Of a DNA stretch of 15,888 nt, positions 1 through 6,672 are shown piece after piece. The stretch comes from UBA9547 sp044349205 (GTDB taxonomy: Bacteria; Bacteroidota; Bacteroidia; Cytophagales; UBA9547), in NCBI GenBank assembly GCA_044349205.1, contig JBIKRJ010000034.1, positions 1 through 15,888 of the forward strand, written 5' to 3'. The translations under genes and the position numbers were made by a program. The notes beneath the pieces were generated by a model. That model had not been told where the DNA came from. It made no database searches and saw nothing but the letters and a program-made list of their open reading frames with translations. Numbering within the stretch: position 1 is the first letter of the stretch; the number at the start of each line of letters is the position of its first letter.

Positions 1-25
1 TTTGTTGGTGTTCTTCACCAACAAA
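1..25. repeat. Palindromic hairpin, left end of RAYT-derived element
   Basis: This is a perfect 10-bp stem (TTTGTTGGTG / CACCAACAAA) around a 5-nt loop. It is the exact reverse complement of 252-276. It lies 5 nt beyond the stop codon of the minus-strand RAYT-like frame, so it could also form a hairpin in that transcript. Confidence 0.9.
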
Positions 26-30
26 CCCAT

Positions 31-231
31 TCACTCGCCTAAATAATGAGATAAGAAACCCCATCGGCTATCCTGTTTCTCATAAAACGAAGCAGAATAT
101 ATTATCGCCCGTTTTTCCTTCGCCAAGTAGCTTAGGCTTTCCACCACCACTTCCTTATACTTGCATGGTTTCAACAAGGGCTTCCACTCCAAGATGGTAG
201 CCGTGAAAAACTCGGGGTAATGTTCCGTCAT
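31..231 (-). pseudogene. RAYT (REP-associated Y1 transposase), internally deleted
   Basis: This 66-codon frame starts at ATG 231 and ends at 31. Residues 1-45 resemble the N-terminus of REP-associated tyrosine transposases: the FFTATILEWKPLL segment, then a lysine-rich stretch ending KRAIIYS. In full-length relatives this is followed by FVIMPNHIHL, whose HxH supplies metal ligands, and later by the catalytic tyrosine helix. Both are absent. From residue 46 the sequence (ASFYEKQDSRWGFLSHY) matches the C-terminal tail of the same family, where SSAxFYE and GFLTHY-like strings are typical. The simplest reading is one in-frame internal deletion, possibly at a repeated Tyr-Ser codon pair, removing about 100 or more residues. 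With no HxH and no catalytic tyrosine the product cannot be an active transposase. The frame is still open, so the deletion may be recent. Family comparison is from memory. Confidence 0.75.
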
Positions 232-251
232 TTGGCAAAACTAGAAAATTG

Positions 252-276
252 TTTGTTGGTGAAGAACACCAACAAA
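252..276. repeat. Palindromic hairpin, right end of RAYT-derived element
   Basis: This is an exact inverted copy of 1-25, with the same 10-bp arms and a 5-nt AAGAA loop. It lies 20 nt upstream of the ATG of the RAYT-like frame. Confidence 0.9.
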
Positions 277-289
277 GGCGAAAACACCC

Positions 290-338
290 AACTCTGAACT
301 CTGAACTAAGAACTCTGAACTGTGAACTGAGAACTAGT
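290..338. repeat. Degenerate heptamer tandem array (AACTNNG x7)
   Basis: Seven head-to-tail 7-bp units run without interruption: AACTCTG, AACTCTG, AACTAAG, AACTCTG, AACTGTG, AACTGAG and AACTAGT. Positions 1-4 are invariant, position 7 is G in six of seven units, and variation is confined to positions 5 and 6 plus the last unit. The array sits 13 nt beyond the right RAYT hairpin and 7 nt past the rhodanese stop codon. Its function is unknown. It has no spacers, so it is not a CRISPR array. Confidence 0.85.
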
Positions 339-345
339 ATCTTGA

Positions 346-642
346 TTATTCCAACTCCAAATAAGCCAATATACCGCCCAACACATTGCGCACGTTTGTA
401 AAGCCATTTTGTTCTAAAAATTTCTTGGCATTGTCGCTCCTTTTGCCCGAACGACAATGTATGAGAATTTCTTGTTCTTTCAAAGGCTCCAATTCGGCCA
501 AACGATGAGGTAAAGTTTGAAGGGGTATAAGTATTCCCCCAAGGTTGGCCTCGTCATATTCCCATTGCTCGCGCACATCGACCAAGTTTATCTTTTCTCC
601 CTTTTCAATGCGCTCTTTCAATTCTTCTACTGTAATGTCCAT
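346..642 (-). CDS. Single-domain rhodanese-like sulfurtransferase
   Basis: This 98-residue protein is a single rhodanese domain without signal peptide or membrane segment, so it is probably cytoplasmic. Landmarks of the family are visible: NLVDVREQWEY near residues 19-29, the substrate-binding/active loop CRSGKRS with the catalytic cysteine at residue 63, and the C-terminal NVLGGILAY segment equivalent to the usual 'L.GG..aW'. Rhodaneses carry sulfur as a cysteine persulfide; the partner of this one cannot be read from the sequence. Its ATG lies 4 nt after the stop of the upstream T9SS protein, making it the last gene of a four-gene minus-strand operon. The length is normal for GlpE-type stand-alone rhodaneses. 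Confidence 0.92.
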   Translation of the reverse strand: MDITVEELKERIEKGEKINLVDVREQWEYDEANLGGILIPLQTLPHRLAELEPLKEQEILIHCRSGKRSDNAKKFLEQNGFTNVRNVLGGILAYLELE

Positions 643-646
643 GTTG

Positions 647-2539
647 TTATAAATTTTGCTGACAGATTAACCTTTTTACCCAACTTTTACCGTTCAAAAA
701 TGCCTTTACGATATACACCCCCGAATCGAGGTCTTGCAACATTACACGGTCGGTTTGTTGGGCTTTCAAGCGTACTTGCCCTTTGGTATCGCTAATTTGT
801 ATTTGGTCAAAAACGGCATTCAAAGACAAAACACCGGTTTGGTTGGGGTTTGGGAACAATTGCAACGCAAAACCGTCTTCGTCTCGAGCATTGGCCTGCA
901 CTATGTTCAAAGCGTTGTTCTGAAATACAGGCCGTATCATCATGGCGCCATCTAGGTTACGAAACTGCGACCAACCGTTTCCGCGGTTATTGTCGTACCA
1001 AAACTTGTCTTTTCGGTTGTTGTTCACATCGAAACCCATGCGGATAGCTCTTTTGAAACCAAAAAGCTGCTGAAAACCTATGTAAAACCTACCATTCAGT
1101 ACCAAAGTTTTATTGTTGATGCTGTAACGCGTGAAAGGATTCAATCCGCCGTTGGCATTGGTGTTGTCGTTGTACCTTGCTTGTTCCAAACGGCTGTAAA
1201 GTTCCTCGCCGGGCTTTCCACCATTGTCGGCCCACACTTTCACCAACATATCGGGAGAGCCGCTCAAAGCATAGCCCAATTGCGGAATACAAATGTCGAT
1301 ATGGGTAAGGGTATCGGACTGGTAGGCATCGTATGCCACCGCTTGCATTGTATTTTCTTGTTCAAACATTACCCCATATTCATAGGTGCCGTCGTCGTAG
1401 GCATAGTAATCCTTGTAGGGGAAAAAGGACGTAACCGTATCGTTTTGAGTAAATTTATAGTTGAGCGTGTCTACAAATGTTTTGGATAGAAACACTTTGT
1501 TTACCAATTGGAAATTTTCTGCCACAGGCGCTATGCCAGTAGCTGAAAAAGGTTGGTTTACTTTGAAAATTCCGGGGTCGGCGCTGGAACCAATACCCGT
1601 GCTCTGCACTTCTTGGGTAGGGTTGGAATTGCTGCGCAATTGTAGCACATACTCAGAAGAAAAGGAATTGGCATTTAAACTGAGGTTGTACACATTGAAC
1701 TGGAAAGCGTCAACAAAAGGAAAACTGGAAAGATGATGTACGGGAATAGCTTGATAGGGCGCCACAATAGACGTGGGCGATTTGGAAATAGCTTGGTCTG
1801 AAAAATACAAGCGACCGTCTTTTATGCGCCTGTAGTCGTTGCCTTGTTTGATGGTGTCCATCACAATATAGTCCACATGCCAAAGGTCGAACATACCCGA
1901 TAGGCGGGAATAATTCATAAACTTGAACTTAAAACGGTCGTGGAAATAGGTACTATCTGTGACTTTGAACAAAACTGGGTAAAAAATGCCCGTGTCGGCT
2001 GCTGTCTTGAAGGACGACTGCCACACCGATTTCCAAAAACCCTGTTTGGTATAAAATTGTAGGATAAGCGAATCGCCTTCGACGGCTTCAGGTGCTTCGC
2101 CATAGCCCGCCATTTGATACAAGAAGCTGAAATAAAGGGAATCTTTAGGCGCTAAAGATGACAAATCGAGGTCGCGCGACACAAGACTGTCGGCCAAACC
2201 AGACTCGAACACATTGGAAACATAATAGGGCTTTCCCTTGTTGTCCAAACCATCGAAAGTTGCCACATTGACGCTGGGCTGGTTTATACATAAATTGTTG
2301 TTCACATATATGCCAGTGCTGTCTTTAAAATGGGTAGAAAAAGCAGAAGTTTGGCTGAAATCGTACCAAAAGGGCAAAGTAAGCGGCGCGGCTTGCAAGC
2401 GAAAATTGCTTTTTTTCACCGGCTTTGACGAATGAACTGAGGCCCTATCTGGAAAATCGGTCAATGTAACACGAATGGGCTGCGCAAGTGCCGCGAAGCA
2501 CCAGCACCAAAAGAACATTGCCAGCCCATGTTTCCACAT
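647..2539 (-). CDS. T9SS-secreted protein with C-terminal sorting domain
   Basis: I place the start at ATG 2539, giving 630 residues. The frame can be read back to 2596, but the extra 19 residues overlap the PASTA gene and would precede the signal peptide. From 2539 the protein begins with a short charged start, a hydrophobic stretch and an ALAQ cleavage site (MWKHGLAMFFWCWCFAALAQ). The C-terminal ~75 residues form a type A T9SS sorting domain: LFPNPNQTGVLSL, a central IQISDTKGQV strand, and a GVYIVKAFLNGKSWVKRLI ending. The first half contains a jelly-roll-like region (DSLYFSFLYQ, later LWHVDYIVMD) common in Bacteroidota surface proteins. No catalytic motif is recognisable. Its route is expected to be Sec export to the periplasm, then T9SS secretion or surface attachment. 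It starts 2 nt after the PASTA stop codon, so co-translation is likely. Its substrate or role is unknown. Confidence 0.88.
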   Translation of the reverse strand: MWKHGLAMFFWCWCFAALAQPIRVTLTDFPDRASVHSSKPVKKSNFRLQAAPLTLPFWYDFSQTSAFSTHFKDSTGIYVNNNLCINQPSVNVATFDGLDNKGKPYYVSNVFESGLADSLVSRDLDLSSLAPKDSLYFSFLYQMAGYGEAPEAVEGDSLILQFYTKQGFWKSVWQSSFKTAADTGIFYPVLFKVTDSTYFHDRFKFKFMNYSRLSGMFDLWHVDYIVMDTIKQGNDYRRIKDGRLYFSDQAISKSPTSIVAPYQAIPVHHLSSFPFVDAFQFNVYNLSLNANSFSSEYVLQLRSNSNPTQEVQSTGIGSSADPGIFKVNQPFSATGIAPVAENFQLVNKVFLSKTFVDTLNYKFTQNDTVTSFFPYKDYYAYDDGTYEYGVMFEQENTMQAVAYDAYQSDTLTHIDICIPQLGYALSGSPDMLVKVWADNGGKPGEELYSRLEQARYNDNTNANGGLNPFTRYSINNKTLVLNGRFYIGFQQLFGFKRAIRMGFDVNNNRKDKFWYDNNRGNGWSQFRNLDGAMMIRPVFQNNALNIVQANARDEDGFALQLFPNPNQTGVLSLNAVFDQIQISDTKGQVRLKAQQTDRVMLQDLDSGVYIVKAFLNGKSWVKRLICQQNL

Positions 2540-2541
2540 TT

Positions 2542-3384
2542 TTATTCGATTGAATCTTGTACGGTGTTTTGCTTGGGGTCTGAACCAGCCACCCAAATAT
2601 CGATGATATTGCCCCGCTGTATACTGTCGCCCATTACAAACGTGGGTTTCTGCCTCAGTATTGTGCCTGGTTCTTCTTCCGAAGTATTATCCCACGAAAC
2701 GGAACCTAACTGCAACTGCAATTCTTCCAAAATACCGCCTGCCTCCGAAAAATTAATTCCTACCAAATTGGGCATCAGCACTTTAGAATTGCTTAAGCCA
2801 TCGCCTACTATCACATTTATTTTTGAACCTTTTGGCAAGTAAGTACCTGGTTTTATTTCCCTGTCGCCCCAAAATTGCTTTAGTACTGCATTTTTGGCGT
2901 AATGGGGTACAAAACTCACTTTGTCCAATACCAAATCGTAGCTTTGCAATACCAGTTGGGCATTTTTCAAAGACGCATCGAGCAAGTTGGGCATTTTCAC
3001 TTTCGGCGGACTCAAAGCGGCAATACTTATGTATATGCGTCGGTTTTCCTTCACTTTAGCACCCGGTTTTGGGTATTGCGACAAAATGGTGAGCGGTTTT
3101 TTATCGTTCACATAAGTGCAATCGCTCACCTGAAAACGCAAGTTTTTTTCGTCTAGATAATCTTCTATTTCTTCCAAGTTCATACCCTCCAAGTTGGGTA
3201 CTTCAATAGTTTCGCCGTGGTTGGTAGTACTTGGTAAATACAGGTAGAAGAAGCCCAAAATGATACCTACGCTCAGAAGCAATATGATGCTCAAATGGAC
3301 TAAAAGAGGCTTTGAAGATTGTTCAGTCAAGGGTATTAATATTTTGAATGCAACATTGCCCAAATTTAAGAAGGGACAAGGCAA
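2542..3384 (-). CDS. Membrane-anchored protein with three PASTA domains
   Basis: Up to 280 residues: a short cytoplasmic N-terminus, one membrane segment at about 27-50 (LLVHLSIILLLSVGIILGFF), then three extracytoplasmic PASTA repeats at about 60-124, 128-196 and 201-267. Each repeat opens with a VPNL/MPNL motif and ends near a PG-x-x-x-x-x-G/R turn. PASTA domains bind peptidoglycan or muropeptides in several bacteria, but no Ser/Thr kinase or penicillin-binding domain is attached here. There is no ATG near the front. TTG at 3384 gives the longest form; TTG at 3330 would give MTEQSSKPLLVHL just before the membrane helix and is equally plausible. It lies 12 nt after the epimerase stop and 2 nt before the T9SS gene. 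A peptidoglycan-sensing or scaffold role is inference. Confidence 0.88.
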   Translation of the reverse strand: MPCPFLNLGNVAFKILIPLTEQSSKPLLVHLSIILLLSVGIILGFFYLYLPSTTNHGETIEVPNLEGMNLEEIEDYLDEKNLRFQVSDCTYVNDKKPLTILSQYPKPGAKVKENRRIYISIAALSPPKVKMPNLLDASLKNAQLVLQSYDLVLDKVSFVPHYAKNAVLKQFWGDREIKPGTYLPKGSKINVIVGDGLSNSKVLMPNLVGINFSEAGGILEELQLQLGSVSWDNTSEEEPGTILRQKPTFVMGDSIQRGNIIDIWVAGSDPKQNTVQDSIE

Positions 3385-3396
3385 ATTTAAGCAAAA

Positions 3397-4413
3397 TTAG
3401 ACAGGGCGTTGCTTATTGTCCAAAAACAGGAGCCCGTCCTTTTCTACCACCAAGGGATACGGGTCTTTTTTTAGAAATAAAAAGCTATCTAAATCCAAAT
3501 AATGGGCCAAAGAAGCCAAATGTAAGCCCGACGAAATGCCCAAACCTGTCTCGACCATGCAGCCAATCATGGTTTTCAATCCCCTTTTTCGTGCTTCTTT
3601 TAGTAGGCGAATAGCATTCAAATAACCACCAGCTTTCATCAGCTTCACGTTTATGCCATGAAAACTTTCAGCCAAATAATCGAAATCGGCCTCGTCGGTA
3701 ATACTTTCGTCGGCAAAGACAGAAAAGGGTGATTTATTTTTCAAGTATTTATATTCTTCAAAATATGTTGCTGGAAAAGGTTGTTCAATAAACTCGATGT
3801 TCTGACTAGCTAATTTTTTCAAGTCGCCAAGCAAAATGTCGGGGTTAGAATAGGCTTCGTTGGCATCCACAATAAATCGTGCCGAAGTGTATTTCCTAGC
3901 TTCCTTTACAAAATCCAACATGTTGTCCTGATTTACTTTCAGTTTGATAAGACGAAACCTACCAAGCGCATAGGTTGAAAAATAGTTAGCCAAATCGTTT
4001 ATAGGCATAATCGGAACTGTATATGAAGTTACGTGCATACTTGGTTCGGGCAAACCAAAAAAACTTGACACACTTTTATTTTCTTTGGCACATATATAGT
4101 GCAACCACGCCGATTCGATACCAAAACGAAGGGCATTTGGTATGTTTTGCTTTTTCAAATATTCGGCAAGTTCCAGAAGTGCATGAAAACCAGAAAGTTC
4201 TAAAGAATCGAATACCTTTTGAAATTTTTCAACACTTTCACCGTATCGCACATTGGGGGCAGCCTCCCCCACACCCGTATAAGTTCCATCGCTAATAATC
4301 ACAAAACCGTTCACCTTAAAATCGGTGGCATTGCGCGAAATAGCCCAAGTGTATTTGAGGTCGAGGCGATGAAAGACGATATGAAAGCGGAGATTGGACA
4401 AGAAAAATTTCAA
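3397..4413 (-). CDS. Enolase-superfamily enzyme, probable dipeptide (L-Ala-D/L-Glu) epimerase
   Basis: Up to 338 residues, typical of the muconate-lactonizing/AEE subgroup. The N-terminal capping domain (about 1-125) is followed by the barrel with all expected residues: KLK (Lys157, Lys159), metal ligands in VDANEAY (Asp183), IEQP (Glu210) and ADES (Asp235), and the opposite-face lysine in NVKLMKAGG (Lys257). The later strings MIGCMVET (about 282-289) and DLD (307-309) fit L-Ala-D/L-Glu epimerases, where a DxD pair binds the dipeptide amino group. That favours epimerase over MenC (o-succinylbenzoate synthase), although MenC is the main alternative. The enzyme would recycle murein-derived dipeptides in the cytoplasm. 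A TAG codon sits immediately upstream of TTG 4413 and no ATG exists in the first ~120 codons, so the start is TTG at 4413 or 4401. It is the first gene of the operon. Confidence 0.85.
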   Translation of the reverse strand: MKFFLSNLRFHIVFHRLDLKYTWAISRNATDFKVNGFVIISDGTYTGVGEAAPNVRYGESVEKFQKVFDSLELSGFHALLELAEYLKKQNIPNALRFGIESAWLHYICAKENKSVSSFFGLPEPSMHVTSYTVPIMPINDLANYFSTYALGRFRLIKLKVNQDNMLDFVKEARKYTSARFIVDANEAYSNPDILLGDLKKLASQNIEFIEQPFPATYFEEYKYLKNKSPFSVFADESITDEADFDYLAESFHGINVKLMKAGGYLNAIRLLKEARKRGLKTMIGCMVETGLGISSGLHLASLAHYLDLDSFLFLKKDPYPLVVEKDGLLFLDNKQRPV

Positions 4414-4520
4414 CTAAAGATTTACGTTTGATTTAAGACATCCAATTTGATTGCTAAAATATGAATATTATGTAGCATCTATGACTTGAATACAATGGAA
4501 GTGACTACATAACCACACGA

Positions 4521-4693
4521 AACTTGATAAACTTTAAGGATAGCATAAGCATAAATCCCGAAATTCGTTTTGCAAAAGTTTGAGCGCATTACTCGAATTA
4601 CGGTGTATGATGTGTTTGGCTGCGGGCATGAACAATGAGGAAATTTTGGAGGACAAGAGCAAAATTATATTAGAGAAATTTCATGTTTTTTGA
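4521..4693 (+). pseudogene. Decayed DUF433 antitoxin-like gene, two frameshifts
   Basis: Reading the plus strand in three successive frames recovers the order of a DUF433 protein. Frame 1 (from about 4521) gives NLINFKDSISINPEIRFAK, then a stop at 4581. Frame 2 (about 4588-4614) gives ITRITVYDV. Frame 3 (from 4616) gives LAAGMNNEEILED, then a stop at 4691. Intact relatives typically read SINPEIRFGKPCIR, then TRITVYDVLGWLA, then SGMxxEEILEDFP, so the pieces are collinear with short losses at the two junctions. DUF433 proteins are small DNA-binding antitoxin-like proteins usually encoded just before a DUF5615 toxin-like gene, and such a fragment follows here. No intact start codon is seen. The pattern match is by eye from family knowledge. 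Confidence 0.72.
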
Positions 4694-4760
4694 CCAAAAC
4701 ATCTCGTTCTGGAAAGTGGGCAAACTTGATAACCGAATTTACGGACTCTACACAATTTAG
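4683..4760 (+). pseudogene. Truncated DUF5615 (PIN-like) toxin gene fragment
   Basis: A 25-codon frame from ATG 4683 to TAG 4758-4760 begins MFFDQNISFWKVGKL. This resembles the first strand and helix of DUF5615 PIN-like proteins, which typically begin with xxLFDQNISFRxxKKL and carry an early conserved aspartate. The remaining ten residues (DNRIYGLYTI) do not resemble the family, and the ~80 residues that should follow are absent, so the gene is truncated. Its ATG overlaps the end of the DUF433 relic by 11 nt, the usual compact arrangement of this pair. It ends 20 nt before the stop of the convergent M61 gene. The match is short, so this call leans partly on its position. Confidence 0.6.
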
Positions 4761-4780
4761 AAAAGGCTGTTGTATTTACA

Positions 4781-6577
4781 TTAGTTTCCAAGCCACTTCC
4801 TCCTCGCCACCAATTGTTCCTCTGTTGGATTTTGAATTCTTTCCAATCTGTAATTAAAAGTAGAGTATGGTTCCAATTTCAAAGTGATATCGCGCAACAA
4901 ACCATCTCTGTTTACCAATATCTTAAGAGTATCGCCCGCTTGTTTGGTATTCAAAAACTGGCTTATGTCATTGGCAACCCTGTAACCCTCTATGGCTTCT
5001 ATTTCATCGTTCACATTCAACCCAAACTTCCAAGCAGGCCCGTTACGCAAAACTGAAGTAATTACCGTTTTCCCTTCTTTTACGGTGGTGCTAATACCGA
5101 GCCCGACATCCATTTTGCCAACATTCATGTTGCTTAGTTTGTATCCAGCTTTTTCAAAATAAGTATTGTAGTCTAGCGGTTCAGTACCATGCACATATTG
5201 CTGGAAAAACACATCCATTTTTTTGCCAGCTACATTTTCAACTTCTTTTTGAAATTCCGCCTCGGTAAATCCGCGCCCAAGTTTTTTGTAGTATTTCTGG
5301 TAAAGCGCACGCATCAAATCATCGAGACATGTATTGCCCTTGCTGGCTGAAATGATTTCCAAATCAATTAACATGGCCAATATGGCTCCCTTTGAATAGT
5401 AGTTTGTATTGGTATTGAGCGTGTTTTCGTTGGTACGATAATATTTTATCCATGCGTCGAAACTAGCCTCGCTAACCGACTGAATTTTATTTCCTTGCAT
5501 ATTTTCAATTGAGCTGATATTGGAAACCATCAAATCCAGAAATCTATCGGGAGAAATGATACCAGCACGCTGGCATATATAGTCGTCATAATAGCTGGTG
5601 AAACCCTCGCTTATCCACAACATGGTGGTGTAATTTTCGTTATCGTAATCAAAAGGTCCCAATTCTATAGGGCGAATGCGTTTTACGTTCCACAAATGGA
5701 AGTACTCGTGCGCCACCAATCCCAAAAAATTGCCGTACTGAATTTCGTTCTTGTACAAGCCTCTGTTGGCATGCAATACACAACAATTGGCATGCTCCAA
5801 ACCGCCACTGCTACTATTGGCGTTGATTACTAAAAAAGCATACTCCAGGCAAGGGTGCTCCCCTATTACTTTGGTAGCTTCTGTGCATATTTTTTGGATG
5901 TCTGATGTCAATCGATTTGCATCGTAGTTGGCTTGACCAGCCATAACCAATTTGTGTGGCACAGACGCTACATCAAAAGAAAAAATGGCTTGTTTGCCCA
6001 ATAAAATGGGCGAATCGACTAGCTCATCGTAATCATTGGCTTTTCGCCGCCAAATATTTTCGTCCACAACGGCCAAAGTCGTGTTCACTTTTTTCCATGC
6101 TTTTGTTGGTAGCAGATCTATCCAGTATTCCGTTTTTTCTTTGGAATCTAGCCTCATAAAGATGGAAGCCCCGTTCAACAAAGCCATGTCTTCATCAATG
6201 AAAGAGGTGCGAACGCTAAGCTCGAACGCATACACCTTGTAGTAAACCTTTGTTTCATTTTTCGAATCGGGGATTATTCTCCAATGATTTTTGGCTTTTT
6301 TATCCACTTGCCCCCCCTCGCAACGCACACTTTCTACGTGGCGCGAAAACTCTCTGACCAAATAGGAACCAGGTGTCCAAACAGGCATTTTCAAGTCTAA
6401 AGGCTTTTTACAATGTCCCGAAATCTTCAGCTCCACTTCTACATAATGTGTGTGTGGTTCAGGGAAAGAAAGTGTGTATTGAATTTTGGTTTCCGCATTC
6501 ATATGAGTAGGAAAAAAAAGACCGAGTATAGTTAAAAGCAGTATGCTTGCTATTTGGTTAAATTGTTTTTTCATCAT
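4781..6577 (-). CDS. M61-family (glycyl aminopeptidase-like) peptidase with PDZ domain
   Basis: A 598-residue exported zinc peptidase. Residues 1-28 form a signal peptide (LLLTILGLFFPTHMNA) with no lipobox cysteine, pointing to the periplasm or secretion. An N-terminal beta domain spans about 30-210, with a WTPGSYLVREF string typical of M61 peptidases. The catalytic part has HEYFHLWNVKRI (HExxH at 290-294) and the third zinc ligand in SEGFTSYY (Glu324). A PDZ domain occupies about 485-575 (VITSVLRNGPAWKFGLNVNDEI). Length and domain order are normal for the family. The start is Met-Met; either ATG 6577 or 6574 works. It is separated from pgk upstream by a terminator, so it probably has its own promoter, though I could not identify one. 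The physiological substrate is unknown. Confidence 0.93.
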   Translation of the reverse strand: MMKKQFNQIASILLLTILGLFFPTHMNAETKIQYTLSFPEPHTHYVEVELKISGHCKKPLDLKMPVWTPGSYLVREFSRHVESVRCEGGQVDKKAKNHWRIIPDSKNETKVYYKVYAFELSVRTSFIDEDMALLNGASIFMRLDSKEKTEYWIDLLPTKAWKKVNTTLAVVDENIWRRKANDYDELVDSPILLGKQAIFSFDVASVPHKLVMAGQANYDANRLTSDIQKICTEATKVIGEHPCLEYAFLVINANSSSGGLEHANCCVLHANRGLYKNEIQYGNFLGLVAHEYFHLWNVKRIRPIELGPFDYDNENYTTMLWISEGFTSYYDDYICQRAGIISPDRFLDLMVSNISSIENMQGNKIQSVSEASFDAWIKYYRTNENTLNTNTNYYSKGAILAMLIDLEIISASKGNTCLDDLMRALYQKYYKKLGRGFTEAEFQKEVENVAGKKMDVFFQQYVHGTEPLDYNTYFEKAGYKLSNMNVGKMDVGLGISTTVKEGKTVITSVLRNGPAWKFGLNVNDEIEAIEGYRVANDISQFLNTKQAGDTLKILVNRDGLLRDITLKLEPYSTFNYRLERIQNPTEEQLVARRKWLGN

Positions 6578-6613
6578 AATTAAAAGACCAAATTACGCTT
6601 TTGCCCAACAAAG

Positions 6614-6644
6614 AAAAAAGCCAGAAAGAATCTGGCTTTTTTTT
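6614..6644 (-). terminator. Rho-independent terminator after pgk
   Basis: A 12-bp stem (AAAAAAGCCAGA / TCTGGCTTTTTT) closes a 5-nt AAGAA loop. Read on the minus strand the hairpin is followed by a T tract, and it lies 29 nt after the pgk stop and about 37 nt before the M61 start. A/T runs on both sides would let it act in both directions, but nothing on the plus strand reads into it. Confidence 0.88.
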
Positions 6645-6672
6645 AACAAATTGAAAATTGATTTGGGTTACA

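Larger units (their letters stand above)
1..276. mobile_element. Miniature RAYT-derived element bounded by inverted hairpins
   Basis: The two ends of this segment carry the same 25-bp sequence in opposite orientation, at 1-25 and 252-276. Each copy is itself a palindrome, with arms TTTGTTGGTG and CACCAACAAA around a 5-nt centre (TTCTT in the left copy, AAGAA in the right copy). Between them lies one short reading frame related to REP-associated tyrosine transposases (IS200-like, Y1 family), which are known to act on palindromic hairpins. A hairpin upstream and a hairpin downstream of a RAYT-like gene is the arrangement expected of such a unit. The left hairpin touches the window edge, so the element could extend beyond position 1. 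The exact inverted symmetry suggests that 1-276 is the whole unit. Confidence 0.75.

Noticed and set aside
290..338. Heptamer array as a CRISPR
   Set aside because: Units are 7 bp with no spacers and no cas genes nearby.
155..457. 100-codon minus-strand frame across the right hairpin and heptamer array
   Set aside because: Its repeated VLSSQFRVLSSEFRV string is just the translated heptamer array, and the frame overlaps both the RAYT remnant and the rhodanese gene in another frame.
2540..2596. Upstream extension of the T9SS protein to a start at 2596
   Set aside because: It would overlap the PASTA gene by 55 nt and place 19 polar residues before an otherwise complete signal peptide. ATG 2539, 2 nt after the PASTA stop, is the better start.
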